Shown one piece after another: positions 16,924 through 27,283 of a stretch of DNA of 52,393 nucleotides. The DNA comes from Marinimicrococcus flavescens. GTDB lineage: Bacteria; Pseudomonadota; Alphaproteobacteria; Geminicoccales; Geminicoccaceae. The notes beneath the pieces were generated by a model. The model saw only the letters and a program-made list of their open reading frames with translations, ran no database searches and had not been told where the DNA came from. The stretch is from contig JARGEQ010000061.1 in NCBI GenBank assembly GCA_029211145.1, positions 1 to 52,393 on the forward strand, written 5' to 3'. Each line of letters begins with the position of its first letter. Position 1 is the stretch's first letter. Position numbers and translations under genes: made by a program.

Positions 16924-18221
16924 GACGGCGCGGCCGGCGGTGCAGCCCGGTTCGCCGCAGCGGCGGCGCGGCGCCGGTGCCGCAGCGTCCGCTCCACGGC
17001 GAGTCCCCAGGAGAGGCCCAGCGCAAGCCCTGCAGAAAGCAGGAACACCGGAAGCTGGATGACATTGTGGGTGAAGAAGCCGGCCACCAACGCTATCTGG
17101 GCAAACACGAAGCCCTGCCAGAACCGGCGCGCCCATGCCATGTAGAGCAGGGCCCCGAGGAGCCAGAGATAGGCCGCAAGGGCGAGGAAGCCGTTATTGA
17201 CCCAGACCTCCAGATAGGTGTTGTGCGGTCCGAACGGCTGCGACCGGCTGAAGCCGGTCCCCTGGCCGAAGATGATGCTCTCGTCGATCAGCTTCAGATA
17301 TTTCGGGATCAGCCCCAGGCGCACGTCGTCGGTCTCGTAGACCGTCTCGTTGCCGAGCGAGAACGTCGCGAGGCGGCGCTGGGCGTTCTCGTCGTCGAAC
17401 ATCGTCGAGCTGGTGGTCATGGTCGAGATCGACAGCGCGCCGATCCCGATCATCAGGGCCGCCACGACGGGCGCCACGACGAGCTGCTCGACCCGGCGGC
17501 CGCGGCCGGTGAGCCAGACATAGTTCGCGAGGAAGACCGCGAACTGCAGGAGGCCGCCGCGCGAGAGGGTCGAGAACGTGGCGATGAAGCTCAGCAGGAT
17601 GACCGCCAGATCGAGCGGGTACATCCGGTCGTAGCGCACCGCCATGGCCGTCAGCATGACGATGGCGATGGCCGCCAGGTTGGGGTTCTGCTGGAAGCCG
17701 CCGGCCCGCGAGGCCATCTGCGAGAGGGTGCCGGGCCAGGCGATGTCGTAGAACACCGAGCCCAGCAGGAAGAGGAGCAGCAGGAGGACGACGGGCCGCC
17801 AGCCGATGCGCAGCAGCAGGATGGCGGCGGTCAGGCCGCCCGCCAGCATGAGGAAGCGGTAGATCAGGATGAAGAGCGCCTTGCCCTCGCCGTAGCCGAG
17901 ATCGGCGCCGGGCAGGATGCCGGTCATGAAGGCGAGGACGATCAGGATGGCGAACGGCACGAGGACGTGCGCGTTGTCGCGCCACATGGCGAGACTGAAG
18001 GCCAGGCGATGGTGGCGGAAGTCCGGCACGTGCACGCGCAGGATGATCGGCAGGAGCATGAGGGCGAAGAGCTCGACCGGCTTGGCGAAGAGCGGGACGT
18101 AGGGGCGCAGGGACAGGACCGCGTCGGTGACGAAGAGCCCGAGAAAGACCACCGTGTGCACGGCGAGGCAGAGATCGAGCAGCCGCGATCGGGAGGGCAG
18201 CCTGAGCGCGGCCACTCTCAT
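16920..18221 (-). CDS. O-antigen ligase/Wzy-like polymerase
   Basis: A 433-residue integral membrane protein with roughly ten or more hydrophobic segments. The periplasmic loop carries FGQGTGFS followed by GPHNTYLEVWVNNG, the hallmark of the Wzy_C/WaaL family. Next to a Wzx-like flippase and Wzc-like kinase it most likely polymerises exopolysaccharide repeat units on undecaprenyl diphosphate; a ligase role cannot be excluded by sequence. The C-terminus is a short tail rich in Arg and Ala. It overlaps both neighbours by four bases. Confidence 0.82.
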   Translation of the reverse strand: MRVAALRLPSRSRLLDLCLAVHTVVFLGLFVTDAVLSLRPYVPLFAKPVELFALMLLPIILRVHVPDFRHHRLAFSLAMWRDNAHVLVPFAILIVLAFMTGILPGADLGYGEGKALFILIYRFLMLAGGLTAAILLLRIGWRPVVLLLLLFLLGSVFYDIAWPGTLSQMASRAGGFQQNPNLAAIAIVMLTAMAVRYDRMYPLDLAVILLSFIATFSTLSRGGLLQFAVFLANYVWLTGRGRRVEQLVVAPVVAALMIGIGALSISTMTTSSTMFDDENAQRRLATFSLGNETVYETDDVRLGLIPKYLKLIDESIIFGQGTGFSRSQPFGPHNTYLEVWVNNGFLALAAYLWLLGALLYMAWARRFWQGFVFAQIALVAGFFTHNVIQLPVFLLSAGLALGLSWGLAVERTLRHRRRAAAAANRAAPPAAPS

Positions 18222-19420
18222 GGTGCCTGCCCCCGGTCGATCACCGAAGGGGCGCCCGCCGGCTGGACCCGTGCACCGGCACGGTGCGCGACCACCCCGC
18301 CCAGCACCCGTTCGGTGGCCTCGATCATCCTCTCCACGGCGTAGCGCTGGCGGATCCGCTCGCAGGCCTCGACGCCCAGGGCCCGGCGCCAGGACGCGGG
18401 AAGCTGCAGCAGCTCGTGGAGCGCTGCGGCGAGGGCCTCCGGATCGCCCACCGGCACCAGCCGGCCGGTGCTGCCGAGAATGTCGGGAACGTCGCCCACC
18501 GGCGTCGCCACGCACGGCACACCGCACGCCATCGCCTCGGCCAGCGCGTTGGGGAACGCCTCCGAGCGCGACGGCAGGCAGAGGATGTCGAGCGCGTTCA
18601 GGACGTCGGCCATGTCGGCACGCTCGCCGGCCCACAGCAGCCGGTCGCCGAGACCCAGCCGCCGCGCCTCTTCCTCGAGCTCGAGGCGGCGGGCCGCCGC
18701 TCCGCCGCCGACGCACACGAACCTGGCCTCCGTGCGGCCGGCGAGGATTCGCGCCGCGCGCAGGAAGGTCGGATGGTCCTTCACCGGCACGAGCCGCCCG
18801 ACCAGGCCCACCAGCGGCACCTCGTCGGGAACGCCCCACTCGCCGCGCACGCGGGCCCGGCCGCCAGGATCGGGCCGGAAGCTCGCGACGTCGATCCCGT
18901 TGGGCACCACTGCCGCGTTGCGCGTGCGGTAGAGGCTTGCGCGGTGGTCGGCCAGGCCCGCTGCCGAATTGGCCACGAGCAGGTCGACGGACGGCGAGAG
19001 CATGGCGCACAGCGCATAAGGCAGCCGTCGCCGCCAGGAGAGGTCCTGCCGCGCCGCCCGAAGGCCCCAGGCCACCGGCACCGTCCGCCCGCCGCGGGCG
19101 GCGAGCCACGCCACCAGGTTGGCGGCGTGCAGGGCGCTGTAGAGAACGTCCGGACGGTCCCGGCGCAGCTCGCGCCGCAGCAATCCCGCACTGGCCAGCC
19201 ACTGCCGGCCGAGCCCGAGGCGCCCCGGCGCCGTCCGCCCGTGCAGGGCCACCAGGCGCACCCCGGGATCCGCCTCGAGGCGGCCCCAATAGGGCCCGCC
19301 CGGCACCAGGGCGACGCAGCTCACCTGGTGACCGCGCCGCGCCAGCCCCTGGGCCAGCTGGGCGAACTGGCGCTGGGCGCCACCCGCGTCGAAGGAAGGC
19401 AGGAACAGGACCAGCCTCAT
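18218..19420 (-). CDS. GT4-family glycosyltransferase
   Basis: A 400-residue GT-B glycosyltransferase. It starts MRLVLFLPSFDAGGAQRQ, has VPNGIDVASF at the start of the C-terminal domain, a GRLVPVKDHPTFL donor-binding segment and SRSEAFPNALAEAMACG with the E-x7-E motif. It overlaps the sulfotransferase stop by four bases (ATGA) and the polymerase start likewise. It resembles the glycosyltransferase two genes downstream in overall motif layout, so they may add successive sugars. Specificity is unknown. Confidence 0.9.
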   Translation of the reverse strand: MRLVLFLPSFDAGGAQRQFAQLAQGLARRGHQVSCVALVPGGPYWGRLEADPGVRLVALHGRTAPGRLGLGRQWLASAGLLRRELRRDRPDVLYSALHAANLVAWLAARGGRTVPVAWGLRAARQDLSWRRRLPYALCAMLSPSVDLLVANSAAGLADHRASLYRTRNAAVVPNGIDVASFRPDPGGRARVRGEWGVPDEVPLVGLVGRLVPVKDHPTFLRAARILAGRTEARFVCVGGGAAARRLELEEEARRLGLGDRLLWAGERADMADVLNALDILCLPSRSEAFPNALAEAMACGVPCVATPVGDVPDILGSTGRLVPVGDPEALAAALHELLQLPASWRRALGVEACERIRQRYAVERMIEATERVLGGVVAHRAGARVQPAGAPSVIDRGQAP

Positions 19421-20340
19421 GACGCACCGGCCAGAGGCGGGTAGCCGTAGCGGCGCATGACCGGCAGGCACAACCCCTCGATCAGGCGCCGCTGGCCCGC
19501 GGGCAGGAGGCGCTGCCACTCGCTGTCGGCGCGCAGGGAGAGCGTGCCGGCCATGCGCAGCCGGTTGCCGGCCATGACGTGCCCGGGCGCGAGACTGCCC
19601 CCGGCGGCCAGCGAAGCGGCGAGGCCGCGCATGTCGAGGCCGGCCAGCTCGCCGACCCGCGTCAGGCTCTCGACCGGCTCGGCCACCAGCGTCTCGTAGC
19701 GCAGCCGCATCGCGCGGCCCGGGGCCAGGCCGCGGGCGGTCCGCTCGGTGGCGAGATTGGCGAGCATCCACATCAGGCCGGTGCGCAGCGCCGAGCGCTG
19801 CCGCTTGGCGGCCTGCAGCCCGGCCTGCAGGTCTTTGGCCATGCGCCGCCGCAGCGACCAGGCCACTCCCCTCCCGTCGCGGACCAGGTGGAGGACCCGC
19901 AGATCGAGGCCGGGGACCCGCGCCAGCGCTGCCGCCCGCGCCGGCAGCTTGGAGGAATCGACGATGACCGGCTTGCCGGTGACCTCGCGGATCGCCGCGA
20001 ACAGGCCGAGCGAGAGCCTGCCATAGGCGTCCCGGTCGGCCCGGCGCGGTTGCCACGGACGGCGGGACTCGCAGATCGCCTGCAGCTCGCGGTACGCCGC
20101 CATGGCGCCGCTGCCGGCCTCGCCTTCCCAGCGGCGCACGATCTCGCGCCACACCGGGCAGCTCTGGAGCGGCTCGCCGCAGGAGCACAGCTCGCCCGAT
20201 CTCCAGGCCGGCCCGGCCAGCCTGAAGAGCTCCCCGGCACCCATGGCGTCGGGGTGCTGCCCGAGGATGATGTTGAGCAGGGTCGAGCCGCTGTGCCCGT
20301 AGCCGGCGATATAGACGATGCGGGGCGGCAGGCCGCGCAT
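19417..20340 (-). CDS. sulfotransferase family protein
   Basis: A 307-residue protein with the PAPS-binding pattern of sulfotransferases. The 5'-phosphosulfate loop is GYGHSGSTLLNIILG near residue 13, and the 3'-phosphate-binding segment is LVRDGRGVAWSLRRRM near residue 150. It would transfer sulfate from PAPS to a hydroxyl, probably on the exopolysaccharide or its lipid-linked precursor. It shares one base with the methyltransferase stop (TGATG) and overlaps the next glycosyltransferase by four bases. No PAPS synthesis genes lie in the window. Confidence 0.82.
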   Translation of the reverse strand: MRGLPPRIVYIAGYGHSGSTLLNIILGQHPDAMGAGELFRLAGPAWRSGELCSCGEPLQSCPVWREIVRRWEGEAGSGAMAAYRELQAICESRRPWQPRRADRDAYGRLSLGLFAAIREVTGKPVIVDSSKLPARAAALARVPGLDLRVLHLVRDGRGVAWSLRRRMAKDLQAGLQAAKRQRSALRTGLMWMLANLATERTARGLAPGRAMRLRYETLVAEPVESLTRVGELAGLDMRGLAASLAAGGSLAPGHVMAGNRLRMAGTLSLRADSEWQRLLPAGQRRLIEGLCLPVMRRYGYPPLAGAS

Positions 20341-21149
20341 CAGTCGGGCCCGGCGCTGCGACGGGCGAGGCAGGCGATATAGGGCGAGGTGAGGCGGTTG
20401 GCGGGAAGCCTCACGCCCCGCCGCTGCACCCGCCAGGCAAGCGTGGTCAGCCCTCCCAGCGCCTTGCGGACGAGCCGCTTCAGCCGGGTCGAGCCCCCCT
20501 CCTCGAGGGCGATCAGCCGCCAGTTCGCGAACATCCGGTAGCCGCAGCCCATCACCTCGAGCCCGGCCTTGCCGTGCGCCGCGGCGAGCTCGGCGGAATC
20601 CATCGGCACATGCGTGCGGTAGACCTTCTGGTCGACGAGGCGCTGCATCAGGCCGACGCTGCCGCGCATGTTGGGGATGGTGGTGATCATGATGCCCCCC
20701 GGTGCGAGGAAGCGGGCGCAGGCGTCGAGGCACGCCGCCGTGTCGGGGAAGTGCTCGACCACCCCGAAGGAGACGACCACGTCGAACTGCCCGAGCATTG
20801 CCGGCGGCGGGTCGAACAGGTCGCCGTGGACGATCTCGCCCTCGACGCCGGCGGCCTCCAGCACCTGGCGCGCCTGCGCGCAGCCGAGCTCCGAATAGTC
20901 GAGGCCGGTCACCGCAAAGCCGAACTGCTTGCGGAAGTAGGGCAGCCAGCGCGATCGCGCGGCGCCGACCTCGAGCAGGCGTGTCCCCGGCGGCAGGCCC
21001 TCGAAGGTGCTGCAGAAATAGTGATGCCACGACAGGTCGGTGGCGTTGCCCAGCCCCAGGTCCGTGGGGTCCACCGGGCGCGGCAGCTGCTTGGCGCGTG
21101 CCCAGCGTTCGGTCCAGTAGGGCTCTTCGGTCAGACGGGCTTTGGTCAC
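20340..21149 (-). CDS. class I SAM-dependent methyltransferase
   Basis: A 269-residue methyltransferase with motif I LLEVGAARSRWLPYF near residue 58, the acidic residue in TGLDYSE, and the VSFGVVEHFPD motif. The C-terminal part, with GYRMFANWRL and several Arg-rich helices, is variable. The start is GTG at 21149, overlapping the flippase stop (GTGA) and preceded by GGGAGG at about seven bases. It probably O-methylates a sugar of the polymer or caps its chain. Confidence 0.85.
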   Translation of the reverse strand: MTKARLTEEPYWTERWARAKQLPRPVDPTDLGLGNATDLSWHHYFCSTFEGLPPGTRLLEVGAARSRWLPYFRKQFGFAVTGLDYSELGCAQARQVLEAAGVEGEIVHGDLFDPPPAMLGQFDVVVSFGVVEHFPDTAACLDACARFLAPGGIMITTIPNMRGSVGLMQRLVDQKVYRTHVPMDSAELAAAHGKAGLEVMGCGYRMFANWRLIALEEGGSTRLKRLVRKALGGLTTLAWRVQRRGVRLPANRLTSPYIACLARRSAGPD

Positions 21150-22537
21150 GATGCACCTCCCACCTCGGCCGGCTCACGGCACATCCGCGCGATCCTCCTG
21201 TGGACCACCGCCACGATCACGACCGAGGACAGCGCGTAGACGATGACCGTGGACAGCGCGATTCCGGCAACGCCGAGAAACCGCATCAAGATCAGGTTGC
21301 CGACGATGTTCGCCACGAAGTTCATGACCCCGATCAGGCCGGTGACGCCGTTCATGGACAGCGCGTTGAGGAACCGCGAGCCCAGCACGCCGGCCAGATA
21401 GAAGGGCATCTTCATGGCGTAGATCATCTGCAGGTAGCCCACGAGAATCGTGTCCTGCCGCGTGAACTCGCCGCGCTCGAACAGAAGCCGCACGAGATCT
21501 TCCGAATAGAGCCCCAGTGCCACCGCCAGCGGCGTGGAGAGAACCACGACCAGCACGAGCCAGCTGAAGAAGGCCTGGCGGAGCTGGTGGCTCTTGCGGG
21601 CCGCCGCGAGGCGCGACAGGTAGGGAAGAATGGCCACGCTCAGGGGCTGCGCGCTGAACGCCAGGACCAGGGTGCTGATCTTGCCGGCATAGCTCAGGGA
21701 CGCCACGCTGCCCGGCTCGAGGGCCGCCGCCATGGTCTGGTCGACCATGGCCACGGCGCTGCCGGTGAGCGCGCCCAGCATCGTCGGCAGGTACTGGCGC
21801 ACCACCGTGCGGGTCGCCTCGTCGAAACCGTGCCAGCGCGGCAGGACCGGCAGGCCGAGCCGCCGTATCAGCGGCATGAGCAGGGCCAGCTCGAGCGCAG
21901 CGCCGCCGACCATGCCGGCCACCAGCAGGCGGGGGTCCGCCCGCCAGGCGAGGACCAGAAGCAGCACGGTGAGGAGCGGCGTCGCCAGCGGCACCAGGGC
22001 CACCAGCCCGAACCGCCGGCGGGCGTTGAGGAGTGTCGCGAAGAAGCGCACCAGCCCCTGGAGCATGATGATCGGCAGGAGCAGTCGCAGCAGCTCGAGG
22101 GTCAGGCTCCGCTTCTCGGCCGAGAAGCCCGAGCCCAGCACGCGGACGATGGGCTCGCCGGCCGCATAGAGCAGCGCCGTCAGCGCCAGGAGCAGCAGGC
22201 AGACCCCGACGAGGGAGTTCTGGACCAGCCGCCGGGCCGCCGCCGGTCCCTGCTGGTCGGACACCCGGATGACGGTCGGCATCAGCGCAGCGGAGAAGGC
22301 GGCGACCTGGACGCTGATCACGAAGGACGGCGCCAGCATCGCGATGATGAAGGCATCGAGGGCGTCGCCGGTCCCGAACCGGTGGGCGACGACGAGCTCG
22401 CGGCCCGCCGTCACCAGCTTGAGGACGAAGGTCGCGGCCGCCACCGTCGCCGCCGCCGAGATCACGTTGCGGTTCAGGGCGACGTGACGCCAGCTTGAGG
22501 CCAGGCGCCCCATCCGTGCCGATGCCTGGGCGATCAT
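21146..22537 (-). CDS. MurJ/Wzx-like lipid-linked oligosaccharide flippase
   Basis: A membrane protein of about 463 residues with some 12-14 hydrophobic segments and the MOP-superfamily pattern of MurJ-type proteins, including GRELVVAHRFGTGDALDAF near residue 47 and LFERGEFTRQDT late in the chain. In this locus it most likely flips the undecaprenyl-linked repeat unit, as Wzx does. The start at 22537 is the best ATG but has only a weak AAGG upstream; an ATG at 22513 is an alternative. It is the first gene of the minus-strand operon that runs to 15790. Confidence 0.82.
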   Translation of the reverse strand: MIAQASARMGRLASSWRHVALNRNVISAAATVAAATFVLKLVTAGRELVVAHRFGTGDALDAFIIAMLAPSFVISVQVAAFSAALMPTVIRVSDQQGPAAARRLVQNSLVGVCLLLLALTALLYAAGEPIVRVLGSGFSAEKRSLTLELLRLLLPIIMLQGLVRFFATLLNARRRFGLVALVPLATPLLTVLLLVLAWRADPRLLVAGMVGGAALELALLMPLIRRLGLPVLPRWHGFDEATRTVVRQYLPTMLGALTGSAVAMVDQTMAAALEPGSVASLSYAGKISTLVLAFSAQPLSVAILPYLSRLAAARKSHQLRQAFFSWLVLVVVLSTPLAVALGLYSEDLVRLLFERGEFTRQDTILVGYLQMIYAMKMPFYLAGVLGSRFLNALSMNGVTGLIGVMNFVANIVGNLILMRFLGVAGIALSTVIVYALSSVVIVAVVHRRIARMCREPAEVGGAS

Positions 22538-23040
22538 GGGCGATCCACAACCTTGCGTCCCCGCGGCTCGACGGCATCCGACGGCGCCTCGGCAGCACGA
22601 TGGCGCCTGCACGCAGATCGCTGCCCGTCGTGATTATCGTCATTTCTACTGCCGGTCCAAATGACCTCCGTATTTCGTAACAGTCGCCGCACGACCTCGC
22701 GAGTCGGCGATCAAGTGTACGCCCAAATAGACCGCCTACACATTTGGGCACGGGCCTGGCGCATGACCTGCAAGCCGCGCCACGCCGGCCGTCGCGTCAT
22801 GTCGAAGAGGGCGGGGCGCGGGCGCGCTCTTCGATCTTCTACCAATTCGGGGCTACGCCTTTCGAGACAGGCAGATCACCCCTCCGCACCGTTGGGCGGA
22901 GCTGCCCGTCCGTCCTGCACCGGATGCGCCGTCGCCAAGCCGGAGGCCATACGCAAAGTTGAACGACCCGGGCCGGCCGGCCGTTCGCGGGTTCGCCCTT
23001 GCGGCGCGCGCCGGCCCGGGTCGCAGGCGAGGGGGAGGCG
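22538..23040. promoter_or_regulatory. divergent control region of the two main exopolysaccharide operons
   Basis: About 500 bases between the flippase and sugar dehydrogenase genes with no convincing frame; the open frames there have poor third-base composition. It includes a lower-GC stretch at about 22630-22760. CCAAAT occurs at 22657-22662 (within GGTC-CAAAT-GACC) and 22723-22728, and inverted at 22742-22747. I infer that promoters for both operons lie here. GGGGGAGG sits just before the ATG at 23041. Confidence 0.55.
22721..22749. promoter_or_regulatory. operator-like inverted repeat
   Basis: GCCCAAAT (22721-22728) and ATTTGGGC (22742-22749) are perfect 8-bp inverted arms with a 13-base spacer. 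Arm centres are 21 bp apart, two helical turns, as expected for a dimeric regulator binding one face of the DNA. It lies between the divergent operons. Confidence 0.45.
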
Positions 23041-24342
<1,302 letters not shown>

Positions 24343-24379
24343 GCGGAACGGACCAACCAAGCGGCGGAAGGAGCGGCGC

Positions 24380-25453
24380 ATGGCGCTGGCACACGAGGGC
24401 ACGATCCTGGTAACCGGAGCCGCCGGCTTCATCGGCTACCATCTGGCGAGACGGCTGCTCGAGGACGGCTGCTCGGTCGTCGGGATCGACAATCTGAGCC
24501 CCTATTACGACGTCCGCCTGAAGCGGGCGCGGCTCGCACGGCTGGCAAAGTGGCCAGGCTTCCGCTTCACCGCCATGGACCTCGCCGACCGTGCCGCCAT
24601 CGGCGAGCTCTTCTCCGGCGCGCGGCCCGCGGCGGTGGTCAATCTCGCGGCCCAGGCCGGCGTGCGCTACAGCCTCCACAACCCGCACGCCTACATCGAC
24701 AGCAACCTCGTGGGCTTCACCAACATCCTCGAGGGCTGCCGCCATCACGGCGTCGAGCATCTCGTGTTCGCCTCGACCAGCTCGGTCTACGGGCTCAACA
24801 CCAGCATGCCGTTCTCGGTCCACGACAATGTCGACCATCCGCTGAGCCTCTATGCGGCCACCAAGAAGGCCAACGAGCTGATGGCGCATTCCTACAGCCA
24901 TCTCTACCGCCTGCCCGTGACCGGCCTGCGCTTCTTCACCGTGTACGGGCCGTGGGGGCGGCCCGACATGGCGCTCTTCCTGTTCACCGACGCGATCCTC
25001 GGCGGGCGCCCCATCGAGCTCTTCAACAACGGCAACATGCGGCGCGACTTCACCTATGTGGACGATATCGTCGAGGGGATCCGCCGGGTGATCGACCATG
25101 TGCCGGCGCCGGACCCGCGCTTCGACGGCGCCATGCCCGATCCGGGCATCAGCAGCGCGCCCTATCGGCTCTTCAACATCGGCAACAACCGGCCGGTCGA
25201 GCTTTTGCACCTGGTGGAGGTTTTGGAGCAGGCGCTGGGCCGCGAGGCGGAGAAGCTGCATCTGCCGATGCAGGCCGGCGACGTGCCGGCGACCTGCGCC
25301 GACATCGCCGATCTGGCGAGTGTCGTGGGCTTCCGGCCGGACACGCCGATCGAGACCGGCGTGCCGCGCTTCGTCGAATGGTATCTCGAGGAGTGGCTGC
25401 CGCTCCGCAAGGCCGGCGTCATGCCGGCGATGGCGGCCGCGGCGGCGTCGTGA
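24380..25453 (+). CDS. NAD-dependent UDP-uronate 4-epimerase (CapI type)
   Basis: A 357-residue extended SDR. TGAAGFIGYH lies near residue 12, SSVYG follows, and the catalytic YAATK is near residue 157. The segments GLRFFTVYGPWGRPDMA and RRDFTYVDDIVEGI match the UDP-glucuronate 4-epimerase/CapI group, which interconverts UDP-glucuronate and UDP-galacturonate. It follows a dehydrogenase that looks specific for N-acetylated sugars, so its substrate here could instead be the N-acetylated uronate. AAGGAG precedes the ATG. It lies 37 bp after the dehydrogenase, in the same operon. Confidence 0.85.
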   Translation: MALAHEGTILVTGAAGFIGYHLARRLLEDGCSVVGIDNLSPYYDVRLKRARLARLAKWPGFRFTAMDLADRAAIGELFSGARPAAVVNLAAQAGVRYSLHNPHAYIDSNLVGFTNILEGCRHHGVEHLVFASTSSVYGLNTSMPFSVHDNVDHPLSLYAATKKANELMAHSYSHLYRLPVTGLRFFTVYGPWGRPDMALFLFTDAILGGRPIELFNNGNMRRDFTYVDDIVEGIRRVIDHVPAPDPRFDGAMPDPGISSAPYRLFNIGNNRPVELLHLVEVLEQALGREAEKLHLPMQAGDVPATCADIADLASVVGFRPDTPIETGVPRFVEWYLEEWLPLRKAGVMPAMAAAAAS

Positions 25454-25486
25454 CACGGCGCCCGCCCAGGAACGGATGAGCCGGCC

Positions 25487-26269
25487 ATGCTCGAGACCAC
25501 GTCCCGCTCGACCTTCCCCAGGATACGCGTCGGATGGTTCCGCGAGGCGCCGCCGCGGGCCGGCTGGCTGGGCCTCGCCGAGTTCAAGCAGTGCACCAAG
25601 ACGGCGCCGCGGCTCGGCTATGTGCGCCGCCCCTTCTCCACCCTGCTGGTCGATCTCGGCCAGACGCCCGAGCAGCTCATGGCGGGCTTCAAGCCGCGCA
25701 CCCGCTCCTTCGTGCGCCAGGCGGAGCGGTTGGGTGCGGTGGCAGGGGTCGAGCGCGACCGCGCCTACTTCATCCGCACCTACAACGCTTTTGCGCGCCG
25801 GCGCGGCCTCGCCACGCTCGACGCCGGGCACGTGCTGGCGCGGCCCGGCCCCGCGCTGGTCACGAGGGTCGCCATCGACGGTCGTGTCCTGGCGATGCGC
25901 GGCTACCTGGTCGACCGCGAGATCGGACGCGCCCGCAACCTCGTGAGCTGCACCGCCGAGCATCCGCCGGAAGACCAGGAGACCCAGCGGCTGATCGGCC
26001 TGGCCCATCGCTACCTGGTGTTCGCCGACATGCTGCGGCTGCGTGAGGAAGGGATCGCCACCTACGATTTCGGCGGCTACGCCCTCGCCACGAGCGATCC
26101 CAAGCTCGCCAACATCAACCGCTTCAAGGACAGTTTCGGCGGCAGTATCGTCAGCGAGCCCACCTACGTCTCCTGGCCGCTGCACGCCTCGCTCGCAGCG
26201 CGCGGCTGGCTCGCCCGGACGCTGCGCGGCAGCACCCCCGGCTCCCTGCGGCATGGCCTCGCCCCATGA
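25487..26269 (+). CDS. FemAB/GNAT-like acyltransferase
   Basis: A 260-residue protein with the features of FemAB-like GNATs: FVRQAERLG early, a central beta-rich core, and the C-terminal pattern YDFGGYALA then NINRFKDSFGGS. Such proteins in polysaccharide loci probably add aminoacyl or acyl groups to sugars. Its stop overlaps the ATG of the deacetylase gene by four bases, tying the two together. It is distinct from the two CelD-type GNATs at 29550 and 31975. The donor is unknown. Confidence 0.65.
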   Translation: MLETTSRSTFPRIRVGWFREAPPRAGWLGLAEFKQCTKTAPRLGYVRRPFSTLLVDLGQTPEQLMAGFKPRTRSFVRQAERLGAVAGVERDRAYFIRTYNAFARRRGLATLDAGHVLARPGPALVTRVAIDGRVLAMRGYLVDREIGRARNLVSCTAEHPPEDQETQRLIGLAHRYLVFADMLRLREEGIATYDFGGYALATSDPKLANINRFKDSFGGSIVSEPTYVSWPLHASLAARGWLARTLRGSTPGSLRHGLAP

Positions 26270-27279
26270 CCGCCCCCGCCTTCCTCGTCACGATCGACAC
26301 CGAAGGCGACAACCAGTGGGCGCGGCCGCGCGAGATCACCACGCGCAACGTCGCCTTGTTGCCGCGCTTCCACGAGCTGTGCCGGCGCCACGGGGTGTTG
26401 CCGACCTACCTGACCAACTACGAGATGGCGACCGATCCCGCCTTCGTCGCGTTCGGCCGCGCCGTGCTGGCGGAAAGCAGCGGCGAGATCGGCATGCACC
26501 TCCATGCCTGGAACTCGCCGCCGCTGATGCCGCTGACCAGCGACGATCTCGCCGCCCATCCCCCGCTGGTCGCGTACCCGTCCGCAGTCCTGCGCGCCAA
26601 GGTGGCGTTCATGACGCGCCTGCTCGAAGACACGTTCGAGGTGGCCATGGAAAGCCACCGGGCCGGACGCTGGGCGTTTGACGGCACCTATGCCCGGGCC
26701 CTGGTCGAGCAGGGCTACCGCGCCGACTGCTCGGTGACGCCGCACATGGCCTGGCGCTACGAGGGGATGGGCCCGGGCCGCACCATGGTGGTGGACCATC
26801 GGCGCGCGCCGCACGAGCCCTACCGGGTCGATCTCGACGACGTCACGCGTCCCGGAGGCTCGCCGCTGCTCGAGGTGCCTCTCACCGTACGGCGCAGCGA
26901 CCCCCAAACCCTGCGCGCCCTGCGCGACCTCCTGCCGGCAGGCTCGCTGGCCGCGCGCGGCATGGCCAAGATGGTGGCGCCGCATCGCTGGCTGCGGCCC
27001 CGCCGCGGCAACCTCGCGAGCCTGATGGCCCTGCTCGACGAGACCGCGCAAAGCGGGCTGCCTCATGCGCAGTTCATCATCCACTCCTCCGAGCTGATGC
27101 CCGGCGGGAGCCCCTATTTCCCCGGACCGGACGACGTCGAGCAGCTTTTCGACGATCTCGATGCGCTCTTCGCCCATGCGCGGAGCCGCTATCGCGGCAT
27201 GACCGTGGGCGGTTTCGCCCGGGCGTGGCAGGCGGGCGAGGCGCGGCGTGCCGCACCCCTGGCGAGACTGGAGGCATGA
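26266..27279 (+). CDS. polysaccharide deacetylase-like protein
   Basis: A 337-residue protein with a divergent NodB fold. The start FLVTIDTEGDNQWARP carries the Asp of the metal site, GEIGMHLHAWN gives a His-x-His, and GYRADCSVTPH and the C-terminal QFIIHSSELMPGG are further conserved points. There is no signal peptide, so it would act on cytoplasmic or lipid-linked substrates, probably removing acetyl groups from N-acetylated sugars. It overlaps the FemAB-like gene by four bases. A deacetylase beside an acyltransferase would allow acetyl exchange on an amino sugar. Confidence 0.72.
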   Translation: MTAPAFLVTIDTEGDNQWARPREITTRNVALLPRFHELCRRHGVLPTYLTNYEMATDPAFVAFGRAVLAESSGEIGMHLHAWNSPPLMPLTSDDLAAHPPLVAYPSAVLRAKVAFMTRLLEDTFEVAMESHRAGRWAFDGTYARALVEQGYRADCSVTPHMAWRYEGMGPGRTMVVDHRRAPHEPYRVDLDDVTRPGGSPLLEVPLTVRRSDPQTLRALRDLLPAGSLAARGMAKMVAPHRWLRPRRGNLASLMALLDETAQSGLPHAQFIIHSSELMPGGSPYFPGPDDVEQLFDDLDALFAHARSRYRGMTVGGFARAWQAGEARRAAPLARLEA

Positions 27280-27283
27280 GGCG

